The notes below the pieces were generated by a model. That model ran no database searches. It had not been told where the DNA came from and saw only the letters and a program-made list of their open reading frames with translations. From positions 124,001 through 188,000 of the forward strand of contig NZ_VMNH01000005.1 in the NCBI RefSeq assembly GCF_007625115.1: 64,000 nt of DNA, in the 5' to 3' direction. Shown piece by piece: positions 38,356 through 48,288 of this stretch. The translations under genes were made by a program, and so were the position numbers. Source of the DNA: Sedimenticola selenatireducens (GTDB lineage Bacteria; Pseudomonadota; Gammaproteobacteria; Chromatiales; Chromatiaceae). The first letter of the stretch is position 1; the number at the start of each line of letters is the position of its first letter.

Positions 38356-38784
38356 TCAACTATCCCGTAGCATCACCTCGCGAATAAAACCGGGTACCGG
38401 CATGGGCTGCTGGGTCTCTCGATCCACATACACATGCACCCAATGACCGGTCGCCGCCGCTTCCTGTTCACCCTTACGAAACATGGCAACGGCATAGACC
38501 ACACTGGTACGGCCAACCTTGATCACACGCAATCCAAGATCCAGCACATCGGGAAAACTGACAGCCTTGCGAAAACGGCAGAGACTCTCGGCGGCGTAGG
38601 GAATAATCGCGTCTTTCATCCAGTCCAGACCCGCTTCAGTCAGATACTGGACAATCAGCGCCTCGTACAGACGGTAGTAGATGACGTTATTCAGATGACC
38701 AAATTGATCGTTATCGTTCCATCGCGTTGGGATGGTATAAAAATAGCGGTAGTCATCGCGGTCGAGCCATTCGTTATTGATCAT
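38356..38784 (-). CDS. Hotdog-fold acyl-CoA thioesterase (4HBT/FadM-like)
   Basis: A 142-residue hotdog protein. The active-site motif TRWNDNDQFGHLNNVIYY (residues 19-36), with the catalytic Asp and GHxNN, is that of YbgC/FadM type acyl-CoA thioesterases. Specific substrate unknown. It is a single gene, oriented against the tautomerase gene. Confidence 0.87.
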   Translation of the reverse strand: MINNEWLDRDDYRYFYTIPTRWNDNDQFGHLNNVIYYRLYEALIVQYLTEAGLDWMKDAIIPYAAESLCRFRKAVSFPDVLDLGLRVIKVGRTSVVYAVAMFRKGEQEAAATGHWVHVYVDRETQQPMPVPGFIREVMLRDS

Positions 38785-38942
38785 GGAGCGCCTGCTTTGT
38801 ATCGATCATTCCGTAATTAGTCAGTCACCCGCACTAATCACACGAACCCTGGATACTATTCCTTGAAATGAGGGCTGCAAAGAATAGTCTCAATTGATAC
38901 CATCTGGCAAGCAGTATGACTTAAAGCCCAGAGGATCACATC

Positions 38943-39146
38943 ATGCCTTACGTTAATATCAAGATTACCAATGAAGGGGCCACCGCAGAACAAAAGGCCA
39001 CACTAATAGAAGGGGTAACTAAACTGCTACAGGAGACACTCAATAAAAATCCTGCGACTACCGTGGTGGTGATTGAGGAGGTGCCAACCGATAACTGGGG
39101 CATGGGTGGAAAAACGGTCACCGAGTGGCGAAAGACCCAAAAATAG
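38943..39146 (+). CDS. 4-oxalocrotonate tautomerase family protein
   Basis: A 67-residue tautomerase. Pro2 (the catalytic N-terminal proline after Met removal) is followed by YVNIKITNEG, and Arg-lacking but family-like VVVIEEVPTDNWGMGG. GAGG lies upstream of ATG. Family members isomerise enol/keto substrates in aromatic degradation, and this one has no aromatic pathway neighbours here. Terminates at a shared hairpin. Confidence 0.88.
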   Translation: MPYVNIKITNEGATAEQKATLIEGVTKLLQETLNKNPATTVVVIEEVPTDNWGMGGKTVTEWRKTQK

Positions 39147-39155
39147 CGTTATTTC

Positions 39156-39184
39156 GAAGCACCCAACAGGCTGCCGGGTGCTTC
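39156..39184. terminator. Terminator between the tautomerase and GreB genes
   Basis: GAAGCACCC at 39156-39164 and GGGTGCTTC at 39176-39184 form a perfect 9-bp stem with an 11-base loop, lying between two convergent genes; the right arm reaches the GreB stop codon. Confidence 0.7.
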
Positions 39185-39683
39185 ATTCACAATCATAGGA
39201 AACGGACACCACCCAATAACACCGCGTCCCTGCAGGGGTCTGCACCACTATTTCATCATCCAGCGACCGCTTCAACAAGGCTTTGGCCATCGGTGCGTCC
39301 ATGCTGATCCAACCTCGAGTCGGATCAAATTCATCCGGCCCAACGATCCTGTAGCAGACAACTTCACCGGCATCATTCTCAAGCTCAACTGAGGCTCCAA
39401 AGAATATCTGCCGGGGATTGGTCGGTGCAGATTCCACTATCTTCAGATCCGGCAAGCGTTTCTGAAGATAACGAATTCGCCGGTCCAGCTCGCGCAGCTC
39501 TTTCTTTCGATAAATATATTCGGCATTTTCTGAGCGATCACCTTCAGCCGCTGCTGCTGATAACGCCTTGGTTACCTCACGACGACGTATCCAGAGTAAT
39601 TTGGACTCTGACTCCAATCGCTGGTATCCCTCCCGGGTAATATAGGGGGATTGTTTGGGTTGGGGTGGACGGTAACGACCCAT
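39183..39683 (-). CDS. greB: Transcription elongation factor GreB
   Basis: A 166-residue Gre factor. The N-terminal coiled coil has [20 protein letters not shown] with the tip acidic residues that stimulate RNA polymerase transcript cleavage. The C-terminal FKBP-like domain ([21 protein letters not shown]) is present. The GDRSENA tip favours GreB over GreA. It rescues arrested RNA polymerase. Divergent from trpC. Confidence 0.92.
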   Translation of the reverse strand: MGRYRPPQPKQSPYITREGYQRLESESKLLWIRRREVTKALSAAAAEGDRSENAEYIYRKKELRELDRRIRYLQKRLPDLKIVESAPTNPRQIFFGASVELENDAGEVVCYRIVGPDEFDPTRGWISMDAPMAKALLKRSLDDEIVVQTPAGTRCYWVVSVSYDCE

Positions 39684-39788
39684 GGCCTATGTCACTCGCT
39701 ATTTTGTGTTTCATGGTAGATGGTTAAATCACTTCAAAGAAAGTGTAAACTATGTGGCCTGTACTCTGCTTGATCGAGAAGCTGTCCC

Positions 39789-40589
39789 ATGAGCAATACA
39801 CCCGACATCCTGAAAAAAATCATCCGCCGCAAGCTGGAAGAGATTGAAGCATGCAAAAAGCGCTTACCTCAAGCGGCGCTAATTGATCGGCTAAAAGACA
39901 ATGAAAACCCCACTCGTGGATTTGCCCAGGCTATCGCCGATAAACTCGCTCAGGGAAAGGCGGGGGTGATTGCCGAAATAAAGAAGGCCTCTCCAAGCAA
40001 GGGTATCATTCGCGCAGACTTCAAACCCGCAGAGATTGCCGCAAGCTACGAAAAAGGTGGTGCAGCCTGCCTCTCCGTGCTCACTGACATCGATTTCTTT
40101 CAGGGCAGTGACGAATACCTCAAACAAGCCAGGGAAGCTTGTGCCTTGCCGGTTATTCGTAAAGATTTCATCATCGATCCCTATCAGGTCTATGAAGCCA
40201 GACTCATCGGGGCCGATTGCATTCTGCTGATCGTCAGCTGCCTAACAGATGATGCCATGATTGAGCTGAATACGCTGGCCCATCAACTTGATATGGATGT
40301 ACTGGTGGAGGTCCATGATGGCGAAGAGCTGAAAAGGGCATTGCAGCTCAACAACCGGCTGATCGGCATCAATAATCGCAACCTGCGTACTTTTGATGTC
40401 TCACTGAATACCACGCTGGAACTGTTGAATCGTATCCCCGGAGAGCGCATTGTGGTCACCGAGAGCGGCATAGTGACGCCTGAAGATGTTGCGCTCATGC
40501 GCAATCATCAGGTGAATGCCTTTCTGGTGGGTGAAGCGTTTATGCGTGCTGACCAACCCGGGGAAAAGCTGGCCGCGCTATTCCAATAA
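39789..40589 (+). CDS. trpC: Indole-3-glycerol phosphate synthase
   Basis: A 266-residue TIM barrel. Conserved parts are [12 protein letters not shown] (residues 61-72), [56 protein letters not shown] and VTESGI. It closes the indole ring in tryptophan synthesis. It stands about 7.9 kb from trpD, with signalling genes between, so it has its own promoter. Confidence 0.96.
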   Translation: MSNTPDILKKIIRRKLEEIEACKKRLPQAALIDRLKDNENPTRGFAQAIADKLAQGKAGVIAEIKKASPSKGIIRADFKPAEIAASYEKGGAACLSVLTDIDFFQGSDEYLKQAREACALPVIRKDFIIDPYQVYEARLIGADCILLIVSCLTDDAMIELNTLAHQLDMDVLVEVHDGEELKRALQLNNRLIGINNRNLRTFDVSLNTTLELLNRIPGERIVVTESGIVTPEDVALMRNHQVNAFLVGEAFMRADQPGEKLAALFQ

Positions 40590-40626
40590 AAGACCAGAAT
40601 AGCGCGCTGTACCTAACGGGAAGAGG

Positions 40627-40655
40627 CTCCCTCTCAAACTCACTTTTTGAGGGAG
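40627..40655. terminator. Hairpin between trpC and the IalB-like gene
   Basis: CTCCCTC at 40627-40633 and GAGGGAG at 40649-40655 form a 7-bp stem. It overlaps the end of the convergent IalB-like gene. Loop T-rich; weak terminator. Confidence 0.4.
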
Positions 40656-41167
40656 TCGTTGGCGGCCTTAAACCCCTTCAGTGATACCGCCAACTTTATT
40701 CCTTTGCCCTGCGCATTGCCAAAAGCAACAAACATCGTTTCACCCGTCTCCATTGCCTCCAAGGTCGCTTCATCCAACAACAGGCTGGCTCGGCACCCAT
40801 TTGCAACACAAATCTTGTAAATTGCTTTAGTCATTTGGCCGCTTTCTCCAATCTGCATCTGCACCCCGGCTTCCAAAGCCACGCCCAGCGGCGTGGTAAA
40901 CACCATAACTGGACTGGTTCCTTTGGGTGGATACCCAACTGTAATAAAAAGGATTACCTGATTATTCTCTTTGATATTTAGTTGCTGAAAAAGAAAACAG
41001 ACATCATCCCCACCTTCTTTCGGTGTGTCACAGCGACGCCCCCAGTTATCAAAATTCTCTATTTTGCCCTGCTCTGCAGTCTCCCCTTCCGCCATGATTG
41101 GGAAAGGCAGTAGCAGCGCAACCAATACCAACACCAAAATCGCATATCCACGTTGCAACATATTCAT
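40640..41167 (-). CDS. IalB family (invasion associated locus B) exported protein
   Basis: A 175-residue protein with an N-terminal signal peptide (YAILVLVLVALLLPFPIMA) and an IalB-like body: FDNWGRRCDTPKEGG, Cys-containing VCFLFQQL, PLGVALEAGVQMQI, and ICVANGCRASL. The family name comes from Bartonella but the members are common in free-living proteobacteria; function unclear. Periplasmic or envelope location inferred. Confidence 0.85.
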   Translation of the reverse strand: MNMLQRGYAILVLVLVALLLPFPIMAEGETAEQGKIENFDNWGRRCDTPKEGGDDVCFLFQQLNIKENNQVILFITVGYPPKGTSPVMVFTTPLGVALEAGVQMQIGESGQMTKAIYKICVANGCRASLLLDEATLEAMETGETMFVAFGNAQGKGIKLAVSLKGFKAANDSLKK

Positions 41168-41369
41168 TACTCCAGCGCCGCATCCATACGCGACTTATCT
41201 GTCTCACCGTCCAAACTGCGGTACAACACATCATACTGCATACCAGCGCTTCCTGGGGAGTGAATGACAAATAAACCGGCAGATACCCACTATTTGATCC
41301 AGCCTATTCCACAATACAACTGAGTCGTTTAGTCTTGCACACGTCTTTCACTTTTGCATCAACAGCCGT

Positions 41370-43418
41370 ATGAAACAGAGCTACCCACTTGATCGTATAC
41401 GTAATATCGGGATCGCCGCGCATATCGACGCGGGCAAGACCACGTTAACTGAGCGTATCCTCTTCTACACCGGGGCACTCTACAAAATCGGTGAAGTGCA
41501 TGATGGCGACGCCCACATGGACTATATGGCGGAAGAGCAGAGCCACGGTATCACGATCACATCGGCACTCACCAAGGCACACTGGAACGACCACCTGATA
41601 CAGATTATCGATACCCCGGGACATGTGGACTTTACCATTGAGGTGGAGCGCAGTATGCGGGTCCTGGATGGCTGCGTGATTGTACTGGATGGAGTACGCG
41701 GTGTTGAACCACAGACAGAGACCGTCTGGCGGCAACGTTCAAAATTCAATTTGCCCTCACTCTTTTTTATCAACAAAATCGACCGTCCAGGCGCCGACTT
41801 TGACCATGTCATGCAGACCATCGGTAAGCGGCTGGGGGCAAAACCCCTGCCCGTTACCCTGCCACTGCACAATGAGCATACCGTGATCCACCTGATTGAC
41901 CGTACCCTGATCGAGTTTAGCGGTGAGCATGGTGAGCAGCTCAGGGTAAAACCTTGTGATGACTCGGACTGGGAACGAGTGGCGGGATACCGGGAAAATC
42001 TACTGCTGGGCATAGCCGAGCACGATGAGGCGTTTGCCGATCAGGTTCTTGCAGGCGACGAGCCGTCACCAGCAGAGACTTGGGCGGCTCTGAGAATTGC
42101 CACACTGAAAGGCAATGTCTGCCCCTGCTTCGGAGGCTCTGCACTGCGTAACCTGGGTGTTCAGCCATTAATTGAAGGCATTATTAAGCTACTACCTTCA
42201 CCTCTGGAACGACCCGCAGCCAACGCCTTTTTACCTGATGAATCAACAACTCAGGTTGAAATGATCAACAATCAGCCTCTGGTAGCGCTCGCGTTCAAGG
42301 TCCAGATGTGGGACGGAAGGCGACATGTGTTTACGCGTATCTACCGCGGTCAACTGAAGCCGGGCGACCATGTCCGCTTTAGCAAACCGGATGGCACTGT
42401 TATTACTGAGCATGTCGCTCGAATCTTTGATGTCGATGCGGCAAAAAAGAGCCGACTGGATCTGGCCAACGCCGGAGATATTGTACTACTGGCCGGCTTA
42501 CGGCACGCCTCAACCGGGGACACGCTTTGCCATCCGGATCATCCACTCTTACTGGAGCGCATTGACACTCGGGAACCCGTACTCAGCCTCGCCATTGAAC
42601 CCGCCTCTTCCAACCAGGAAGATAAATTCCTTGAAGTCATGGAAAAGCTCCAGGAGGAAGATCCGACGCTGCAGTTTGGAGAAGATCCCGATACCGGGCA
42701 AAGCCTGCTACGGGGTATGGGTGAACTGCATCTTCAGATTATCGTTGAGCGCCTTGAGCGGGAGTACAACCTGGAGGTACGAACAGGCAAACCGGCCGTT
42801 GCACTGCGCGAGACAATCACACAATCCACAACCGCAACCCATCTATTCCTACCACCCGCCGATCTTTCACGTAAAGAACAGCTGAAGGCGCAGGTCACTG
42901 TCGCTGTTGCACCCCTCCCACGAGGTGCCGGGATCACACTGAACCTGACGCCCTCTGTACTGCCTGAAGGGAGTCAACTAACACCTCAACAGCAGGCCGC
43001 GCTAGACCAAGGAATTAAATTTGCATTAGGCGGTGGCCCATTGGAAGGGACACCTCTGCAAGACCTGGAGGTAACCGTTCAACAGGTTGAGCTATTTGGC
43101 ACCCAATCAACACCCGATGCGCTCACATCGGCCACCGCCCGCGCACTGCGCAAGGCGCTGGAGAGTGCAGCACCAGCCCTCCTTCAGCCAATCATGAAGG
43201 CTGAAATCGTAGTTCCGGAAGAGAATTTAGGATCGGTATTGGGCGACTTGCAATCTCGACACGCTATAATTCAGGACACTGAGCGTACAATTGAAAGCGC
43301 CACCATCCACTGTGAGGCTGCACTGGCCAGCTTGCTGGGATACACCACAGAGCTACGTAGCATGACCCAGGGCAGGGGGCAGTTTAGTACCCAATTCGAG
43401 CGTTTTGATATCTTCTGA
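41370..43418 (+). CDS. fusA: EF-G-family translational GTPase (EF-G paralogue)
   Basis: A 682-residue GTPase: G1 AHIDAGKTTL, G3 DTPGHVDFT, G4 NKID, then domains II-V. Two features are unlike classic EF-G. Switch I reads EEQSHGITIT instead of QERGITIT, and the tip of domain IV (where EF-G has GSYHDVDSSE) is GTQSTPDALTS, with no matching His. There is no str operon around it, so it is a second, EF-G2-type copy. It could act in ribosome rescue or recycling; inference only. It is followed 41 bases later by the Hsp33 gene. The gene symbol is family-level. Confidence 0.82.
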   Translation: MKQSYPLDRIRNIGIAAHIDAGKTTLTERILFYTGALYKIGEVHDGDAHMDYMAEEQSHGITITSALTKAHWNDHLIQIIDTPGHVDFTIEVERSMRVLDGCVIVLDGVRGVEPQTETVWRQRSKFNLPSLFFINKIDRPGADFDHVMQTIGKRLGAKPLPVTLPLHNEHTVIHLIDRTLIEFSGEHGEQLRVKPCDDSDWERVAGYRENLLLGIAEHDEAFADQVLAGDEPSPAETWAALRIATLKGNVCPCFGGSALRNLGVQPLIEGIIKLLPSPLERPAANAFLPDESTTQVEMINNQPLVALAFKVQMWDGRRHVFTRIYRGQLKPGDHVRFSKPDGTVITEHVARIFDVDAAKKSRLDLANAGDIVLLAGLRHASTGDTLCHPDHPLLLERIDTREPVLSLAIEPASSNQEDKFLEVMEKLQEEDPTLQFGEDPDTGQSLLRGMGELHLQIIVERLEREYNLEVRTGKPAVALRETITQSTTATHLFLPPADLSRKEQLKAQVTVAVAPLPRGAGITLNLTPSVLPEGSQLTPQQQAALDQGIKFALGGGPLEGTPLQDLEVTVQQVELFGTQSTPDALTSATARALRKALESAAPALLQPIMKAEIVVPEENLGSVLGDLQSRHAIIQDTERTIESATIHCEAALASLLGYTTELRSMTQGRGQFSTQFERFDIF

Positions 43419-43459
43419 GCTGATATCAAATTTACACAACCTTAAGTACCTTCAGCATC

Positions 43460-44329
43460 ATGCACAGTCAGGATCAACTCACACGGTTTTTATTTGAAGC
43501 ACACAATGTGCGCGGCGAATTTGTACAGCTGGACGCCAGCTGGAAGGCTGTCCTGGAAAGACACCCCTACCCCGCAGCAGTCAGTCAACAACTGGGACAG
43601 GCCATGGCGGCTGTTGCATTGCTCTCGGCCACCATCAAATATGAGGGTTCACTGATTTTACAGTCCCAAAGCGATGGCCCCCTAAATACCCTGGTAGTCC
43701 AATCCACCAACCAACTTACCCTCCGGGGACTGGCCCGCTGGACCACCGATCTGCCGAAGGGCAACCTATCTGCCATTTATGGCTCCGGCCACATGACCTT
43801 GACGGTGACCAACCAGGGTTCAGCGCGATTTCAGGGCATCGTAGAGCTGGCGGGAGATAATCTCGCCAACGCCCTGGAAAACTACCTATGCACCTCCGAG
43901 CAACTGGCATCAAGACTCTGGCTAGTGGCAGATGAAGGACGGGCAGCCGGTTTATTGCTGCAAAAACTACCGACCGAGCAAGAACACGAAGAAGATTGGG
44001 AACGCGTCTGCCTGTTGGCAGATACCGTCACCCAGGACGAAATGCTCAACCTACCTGCCCAGACACTGCTGCACCGCCTCTTTCACGAAGAGGATATCAG
44101 GCTGTTTGACCCCATGCCGGTAGCCTTCCGCTGCAGCTGCTCCAGGGAGCGGATCAGTAATACGCTGCGTTCTCTGGGAAGAGAGGAGCTCTTTTCGATT
44201 ATTGAAGAACAGGGTGCGATTGAAGTGGACTGCGATTTCTGCAATAAGCATTATCACTTTGACGCTATCGATGCAGAACAACTCTTCATCGATGGCATAC
44301 CGGTTGATGGATCAGATAAAACCCAATAG
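43460..44329 (+). CDS. hslO: Redox-regulated chaperone Hsp33
   Basis: A 289-residue Hsp33. The C-terminal zinc centre has CSC (in FRCSCSRERISN, near residue 226) and CDFC about 30 residues later (VDCDFCNKHYHFD), the redox switch activated by oxidative stress. The N-terminal chaperone core includes MAAVALLSATIKYEG. It lies downstream of the EF-G paralogue with a 41-base gap and could be co-transcribed. Confidence 0.95.
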   Translation: MHSQDQLTRFLFEAHNVRGEFVQLDASWKAVLERHPYPAAVSQQLGQAMAAVALLSATIKYEGSLILQSQSDGPLNTLVVQSTNQLTLRGLARWTTDLPKGNLSAIYGSGHMTLTVTNQGSARFQGIVELAGDNLANALENYLCTSEQLASRLWLVADEGRAAGLLLQKLPTEQEHEEDWERVCLLADTVTQDEMLNLPAQTLLHRLFHEEDIRLFDPMPVAFRCSCSRERISNTLRSLGREELFSIIEEQGAIEVDCDFCNKHYHFDAIDAEQLFIDGIPVDGSDKTQ

Positions 44330-44360
44330 TCTGGTCTTCACATATTCAGGAGGTGAAAGG

Positions 44361-45038
44361 ATGAGACGACTGTTTATACTACTAGCGCTTATGTGCAGCC
44401 TCACCGCCAATGGCGAAAACTTGCCACTCACCTATGAGCGCATCAGCCTCTCCGTATCAGCCGGAGAAGAGGTTGAAAACGATACACTGATCGCCACTCT
44501 CTTCTCACAAAAGGAAGGCAATAATCCGGCACAGCTGGCCACTCAGGTCAATCAGGATATGCAGAAGGCCATTGCAGCGGCAACTCATTACACGTCGGTA
44601 AAGCTACAGACGCTCGACTACACCACCAACCCCATCTACCGTAACAACACCCTATCAGGCTGGCGTGTCCGCCAATCGATACAACTGGAAAGCCAGGACC
44701 CGGTAGCCATCAGTGAACTTATCGGCAAACTCCAGGCGTCCCTGAGCGTGGCCAGCACCCACTACACCGTATCACCCGCCAAAAGAGAACGCGTGGAAGA
44801 GGGGCTGATTGCCCAGGCAATACAATCTTTCAAGGCGCGGGCCGAGCTGATCACTCATGAGATGTCGAGTCAGGGTTATCGCTTGGTCCATATGGATATC
44901 AACAGCAGTCGATCAGCTCCCCGTTCTTATGCCATGCAAGGCATGGCCCTCAGGGCAGAAGCAGCACCCAGCCTTGAGGCTGGCACGCAACGTGTTGAGG
45001 TACACATCAGTGGCAGCATTGAACTACAGATAAAATAA
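44361..45038 (+). CDS. SIMPL (DUF541) domain exported protein
   Basis: A 225-residue protein with an N-terminal signal (MRRLFILLALMCSLTANGEN) and a SIMPL-like body: ISLSVSAGEEVENDTLIATL, SGWRVRQSIQLESQDPVAI, and the ISGSIELQIK end. I start at ATG 44361 because AGGAGGTG lies right before it; the open frame extends further back into hslO. Function of SIMPL proteins is largely unknown; a periplasmic or outer-membrane location is likely. Follows hslO by 31 bases. Confidence 0.82.
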   Translation: MRRLFILLALMCSLTANGENLPLTYERISLSVSAGEEVENDTLIATLFSQKEGNNPAQLATQVNQDMQKAIAAATHYTSVKLQTLDYTTNPIYRNNTLSGWRVRQSIQLESQDPVAISELIGKLQASLSVASTHYTVSPAKRERVEEGLIAQAIQSFKARAELITHEMSSQGYRLVHMDINSSRSAPRSYAMQGMALRAEAAPSLEAGTQRVEVHISGSIELQIK

Positions 45039-45047
45039 TCCACAAAA

Positions 45048-45079
45048 AGAGTGCTCATATGTGATTGAGTTGGCACTCT
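45048..45079. terminator. Hairpin downstream of the SIMPL gene
   Basis: AGAGTGC at 45048-45054 and GCACTCT at 45073-45079 form a 7-bp stem with an 18-base loop, ten bases after the SIMPL stop. The A-rich sides give a T tail on the minus strand only. Confidence 0.4.
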
Positions 45080-45109
45080 GAAAAGAGATAAAAAGACCAC
45101 ATATAACCG

Positions 45110-45135
45110 GTAATTGTGTGAAAATGCACAATTAC
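45110..45135. promoter_or_regulatory. Inverted repeat upstream of the diguanylate cyclase gene
   Basis: GTAATTGTG (45110-45118) and CACAATTAC (45127-45135) are perfect 9-bp arms around an eight-base spacer, about 97 bases before the cyclase start. Its size and spacing look like a protein-binding operator rather than a terminator. Confidence 0.45.
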
Positions 45136-45231
45136 ACCAGTGATATCCCACGGAAAGGATCTATTTTCTGCCAAGGCCGGCCATCAGCAAGGCATTCATT
45201 TGCAGCTGAACAACAATAAAAGGTCGAAAAA

Positions 45232-46281
45232 ATGGATGCTAGAAGAGAGATGAACCCCTATCCGGATGACTACCCCAAGGCATCTGAGCACCTTCGCCAA
45301 GCCCTGGCTCTCCTATCCAAGCATCAGATTCCACCCTCACCGTTAAATTATCGCATCGGTTACGATGTGACTGCCGGGCGAAATGAAAAGCTCAAGACCG
45401 AGCTGACGCATCATCTATCCACCAAGGTCGAAGCCACTTCTGACGAAACACTCTGGGAGCTGTACACCAAGCACTTTATTCAGGATGACGAGGCGCTGGA
45501 TGAGCTGAGAAAAGAGCTAAGAACGGTTGTCACCTCACTTCAGGACGAGTTCAAACGGGCGGGTGGCGACATTACCGGGTATACCACCACCCTGAATCGA
45601 TTTGCCGGCATCCTGGATAATGAGTCATCTCTTGACCGGATTACTGATGAAGTACGGCAGGTGATCAGCGACACCCGCAACATGGAGCAATCACAAAGCC
45701 GGCTTGAGAATCAAATGGCCCATGTGGTGAGTGAGATGGAAGCCATGAGGCAGGAGCTGGAGCAGGTTCGTCAGGAGTCACTGACCGATGGCCTGACGGG
45801 CATCGCCAATCGCAAGGCCTTTGACACCACACTTGAGCAGACCCTAAGGATCGCACAGGACAATAATCACGCCACCTGCCTTTTGCTGGCAGATATCGAC
45901 CATTTCAAGCGCTTCAATGATACCCACGGCCATCTGGTGGGCGATAAGGTATTGAGATTCGTCGCCTCAACACTCAAGCGCTGTATAAAAGGTAAGGATA
46001 CCGCCGCACGGTTTGGTGGCGAAGAGTTCGCCATCATCCTGCCCAATACCGATTTGGCCGGCGCCCACTCCGCTGCGGAACAGATCCGCAACGAAATCTC
46101 ATCAGGAACCTTGATCAACAAGAATCGTGGGGAGGCCTATGGCTCCATCACCATCTCCATTGGCATTGCCAAACTGGGTAAGGATGATCACCCACTCGAT
46201 CTGATTCGTCGCGCCGATCAGTCACTCTATCTGGCTAAAAATCGCGGACGAAATCGTGTAGAGTTTGCCGGCGCGAATTGA
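45232..46281 (+). CDS. Diguanylate cyclase (GGDEF)
   Basis: A 349-residue protein. The N-terminal 180 residues are soluble and helical with no recognised sensor, ending in a coiled coil (QSRLENQMAHVVSEMEAMRQ). The GGDEF domain has DIDHFKRFNDTHGH and ARFGGEEFAIIL, i.e. an active GGEEF signature. The I-site position reads KGKD (R replaced by K), so product feedback may be weak. Start ATG 45232 has a weak ribosome site; ATG 45250 is an alternative. Confidence 0.9.
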   Translation: MDARREMNPYPDDYPKASEHLRQALALLSKHQIPPSPLNYRIGYDVTAGRNEKLKTELTHHLSTKVEATSDETLWELYTKHFIQDDEALDELRKELRTVVTSLQDEFKRAGGDITGYTTTLNRFAGILDNESSLDRITDEVRQVISDTRNMEQSQSRLENQMAHVVSEMEAMRQELEQVRQESLTDGLTGIANRKAFDTTLEQTLRIAQDNNHATCLLLADIDHFKRFNDTHGHLVGDKVLRFVASTLKRCIKGKDTAARFGGEEFAIILPNTDLAGAHSAAEQIRNEISSGTLINKNRGEAYGSITISIGIAKLGKDDHPLDLIRRADQSLYLAKNRGRNRVEFAGAN

Positions 46282-46312
46282 ACTCTCAGCGGTAAGAACA
46301 ACCCTCATCGAA

Positions 46313-46888
46313 TCAGGCGAGACCGGCAGGACAATCCACCCCGGTTCCGCCTAGGCCGCAATAACCACCAGGATTCTTTGCCAAATATTGTTGGTGATAC
46401 TCTTCCGCATAATAAAAGGGGGGCGCATCGATTATCTCTGTGGTAATCGTCCCGTACCCCCTTGCTGACAGCGCCTGTTGATAGGCTTCTCTCGTCTGCT
46501 CCGCCTGCTCCTTTTGTGCCGGCGTGTAGACATAGATCCCGGATCGATACTGGGTACCCCTATCATTACCTTGGCGCATCCCTTGAGTAGGGTTGTGACT
46601 CTCCCAAAAGAGGGTAAGCAGGTCACGATAGGAAATCACATGGGGATTGAACAGGAGCATCACCACCTCAGCGTGGCCCGTAGCGCCGCTACAGACCTGC
46701 TCATAGGTGGGGTCAACCCGATCTCCAGCAGCATAGCCTACAGCCGTTGTATAAACCCCTGGCGTCTCCCAAAAACGGCGCTCCGCCCCCCAGAAACATC
46801 CCATACCAAACATCGCCTGTTCCAGGCCATCGGGAAAGGGTGGTAATAGGGGATTACCATTCACAAAATGCTTGTTGGTAAGCTGCAT
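46313..46888 (-). CDS. msrA: Peptide methionine sulfoxide reductase MsrA
   Basis: A 191-residue MsrA. The catalytic Cys is in [11 protein letters not shown], with YRSGIYVY and resolving cysteines at the C-terminus ([18 protein letters not shown]). It repairs methionine-S-sulfoxide after oxidative damage. I start at ATG 46888 with GGAGG five bases upstream; GTG 46894 lies inside that site. Divergent from the TAXI gene. Confidence 0.94.
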   Translation of the reverse strand: MQLTNKHFVNGNPLLPPFPDGLEQAMFGMGCFWGAERRFWETPGVYTTAVGYAAGDRVDPTYEQVCSGATGHAEVVMLLFNPHVISYRDLLTLFWESHNPTQGMRQGNDRGTQYRSGIYVYTPAQKEQAEQTREAYQQALSARGYGTITTEIIDAPPFYYAEEYHQQYLAKNPGGYCGLGGTGVDCPAGLA

Positions 46889-46968
46889 GAGCACCTCCAG
46901 AGGTATCGAGCGACACCCGTTGACGACTACAACGCCAGAAATCTGGGTTATAGTAGAATTTAACCCGA

Positions 46969-48288
46969 GTGAGTCAGGATACTGCCTTGAGCAAAGAACG
47001 CCAACCTAACAACAAAAAAGAGCATTTCAGCATTTTTGGCCCCGCCATCCTGTTGGTGCTGATCGGCTTCATTCTTACTTACCAGTTTGTTCAACCCGCC
47101 CCACCGGATCAAATCCGCATCGCCTCAGGCCAGAAGGAGGGGGCCTATTACCTGTTTGCCCAGCAATATCAACAACGCCTGCAACAGGAAAATATCCATC
47201 TGGATATCATCAATACGGCGGGTTCCATCGAGAACATTGAGCGACTGAAAAGCGGCGAGGTAGAGGCCGCCCTGATTCAGGGCGGAACCACTTCCACAGA
47301 CAGCACAGAGGCTGACCTAAGATCTCTCGGAAGTCTCTACTTTGAGCCCATCTGGGTTTTCCATCGAAAAGAACTACCGGTAGCGCGCCTGACAGACCTG
47401 TTCAATAAACGGATCGCTATCGGTGCAGAGGGAAGTGGCACCCGCGCCCTAGCACTGCAGCTATTGGCCGATAATGACATCAACCCAAGCAACACCCCAT
47501 TGTTGACGCTGAGTGGCAGGGCCGCCGCCGACGCCCTACTTAACGGCGATATAGAGAGTGCCTTTTTTGTTGCATCCCCAATGTCACCCGTGGTTCGCGC
47601 CCTACTGGATTCTGATCAAATTCAACTGATGAGTTTTGAACGTGCCGATGCCTACACAAGAACCCATCGATATCTGTCATCGGTAATTCTCCCCGAAGGC
47701 GTCATCAACATGCGGCGTAATCTGCCCGGGCAAAAGACCATTTTGCTTGCTGCCAGCGCCAATCTCGTGGTTCGAGAAGCGCTCCACCCAGCCTTGAAAG
47801 ATCTGCTGCTACAGGCCGCACAAAAGGTACACGAAGGGGGTGGCTGGTTTGAGGAGAATGGACAATTTCCGGCACCTGATTACCTGGTCTACCCATTGAG
47901 CAGCGAGGCTGAGCGGTTCTATAAATACGGGCCGCCGTTCCTGCAACGATACCTGCCATTCTGGGCGGCTACGCTGGTTGATCGCCTGAAGGTGATGCTA
48001 TTGCCGTTTCTCGCCTTGATGATCCCGCTTTTCAAGATCATGCCGCCAATCTATCGCTGGCGCATGCGCTCACGCATCTACCGTTGGTATAAAGAGGTGC
48101 TGGAAATTGATCACCTACTATTTCTTGAAGATACCGATCTGGGTCAGGCGCGGACTGCCTTAGAGCGGATCGAATACGAGGTATCCCATATCGAGATACC
48201 GCTCTCCTATGCAGAAGAGTTGTATGACCTGCGACTGCATATCAGCCTGATCCAGCAGAAGCTGGAACGCCTACAACCAAAAACCTGA
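46969..48288 (+). CDS. TAXI-family TRAP transporter substrate-binding-like protein, membrane anchored
   Basis: A 439-residue protein. Residues 22-41 are an N-terminal membrane anchor, the middle is a TAXI/NMT1 binding fold ([51 protein letters not shown]), and a second hydrophobic segment near residues 325-350 precedes a basic C-terminal tail. No TRAP membrane (DctQ/M) genes are adjacent, so it is an orphan or a sensor-like binding protein. Start GTG 46969 has a poor site; TTG 46987 has AGGA seven bases before and is an alternative. Confidence 0.8.
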   Translation: MSQDTALSKERQPNNKKEHFSIFGPAILLVLIGFILTYQFVQPAPPDQIRIASGQKEGAYYLFAQQYQQRLQQENIHLDIINTAGSIENIERLKSGEVEAALIQGGTTSTDSTEADLRSLGSLYFEPIWVFHRKELPVARLTDLFNKRIAIGAEGSGTRALALQLLADNDINPSNTPLLTLSGRAAADALLNGDIESAFFVASPMSPVVRALLDSDQIQLMSFERADAYTRTHRYLSSVILPEGVINMRRNLPGQKTILLAASANLVVREALHPALKDLLLQAAQKVHEGGGWFEENGQFPAPDYLVYPLSSEAERFYKYGPPFLQRYLPFWAATLVDRLKVMLLPFLALMIPLFKIMPPIYRWRMRSRIYRWYKEVLEIDHLLFLEDTDLGQARTALERIEYEVSHIEIPLSYAEELYDLRLHISLIQQKLERLQPKT

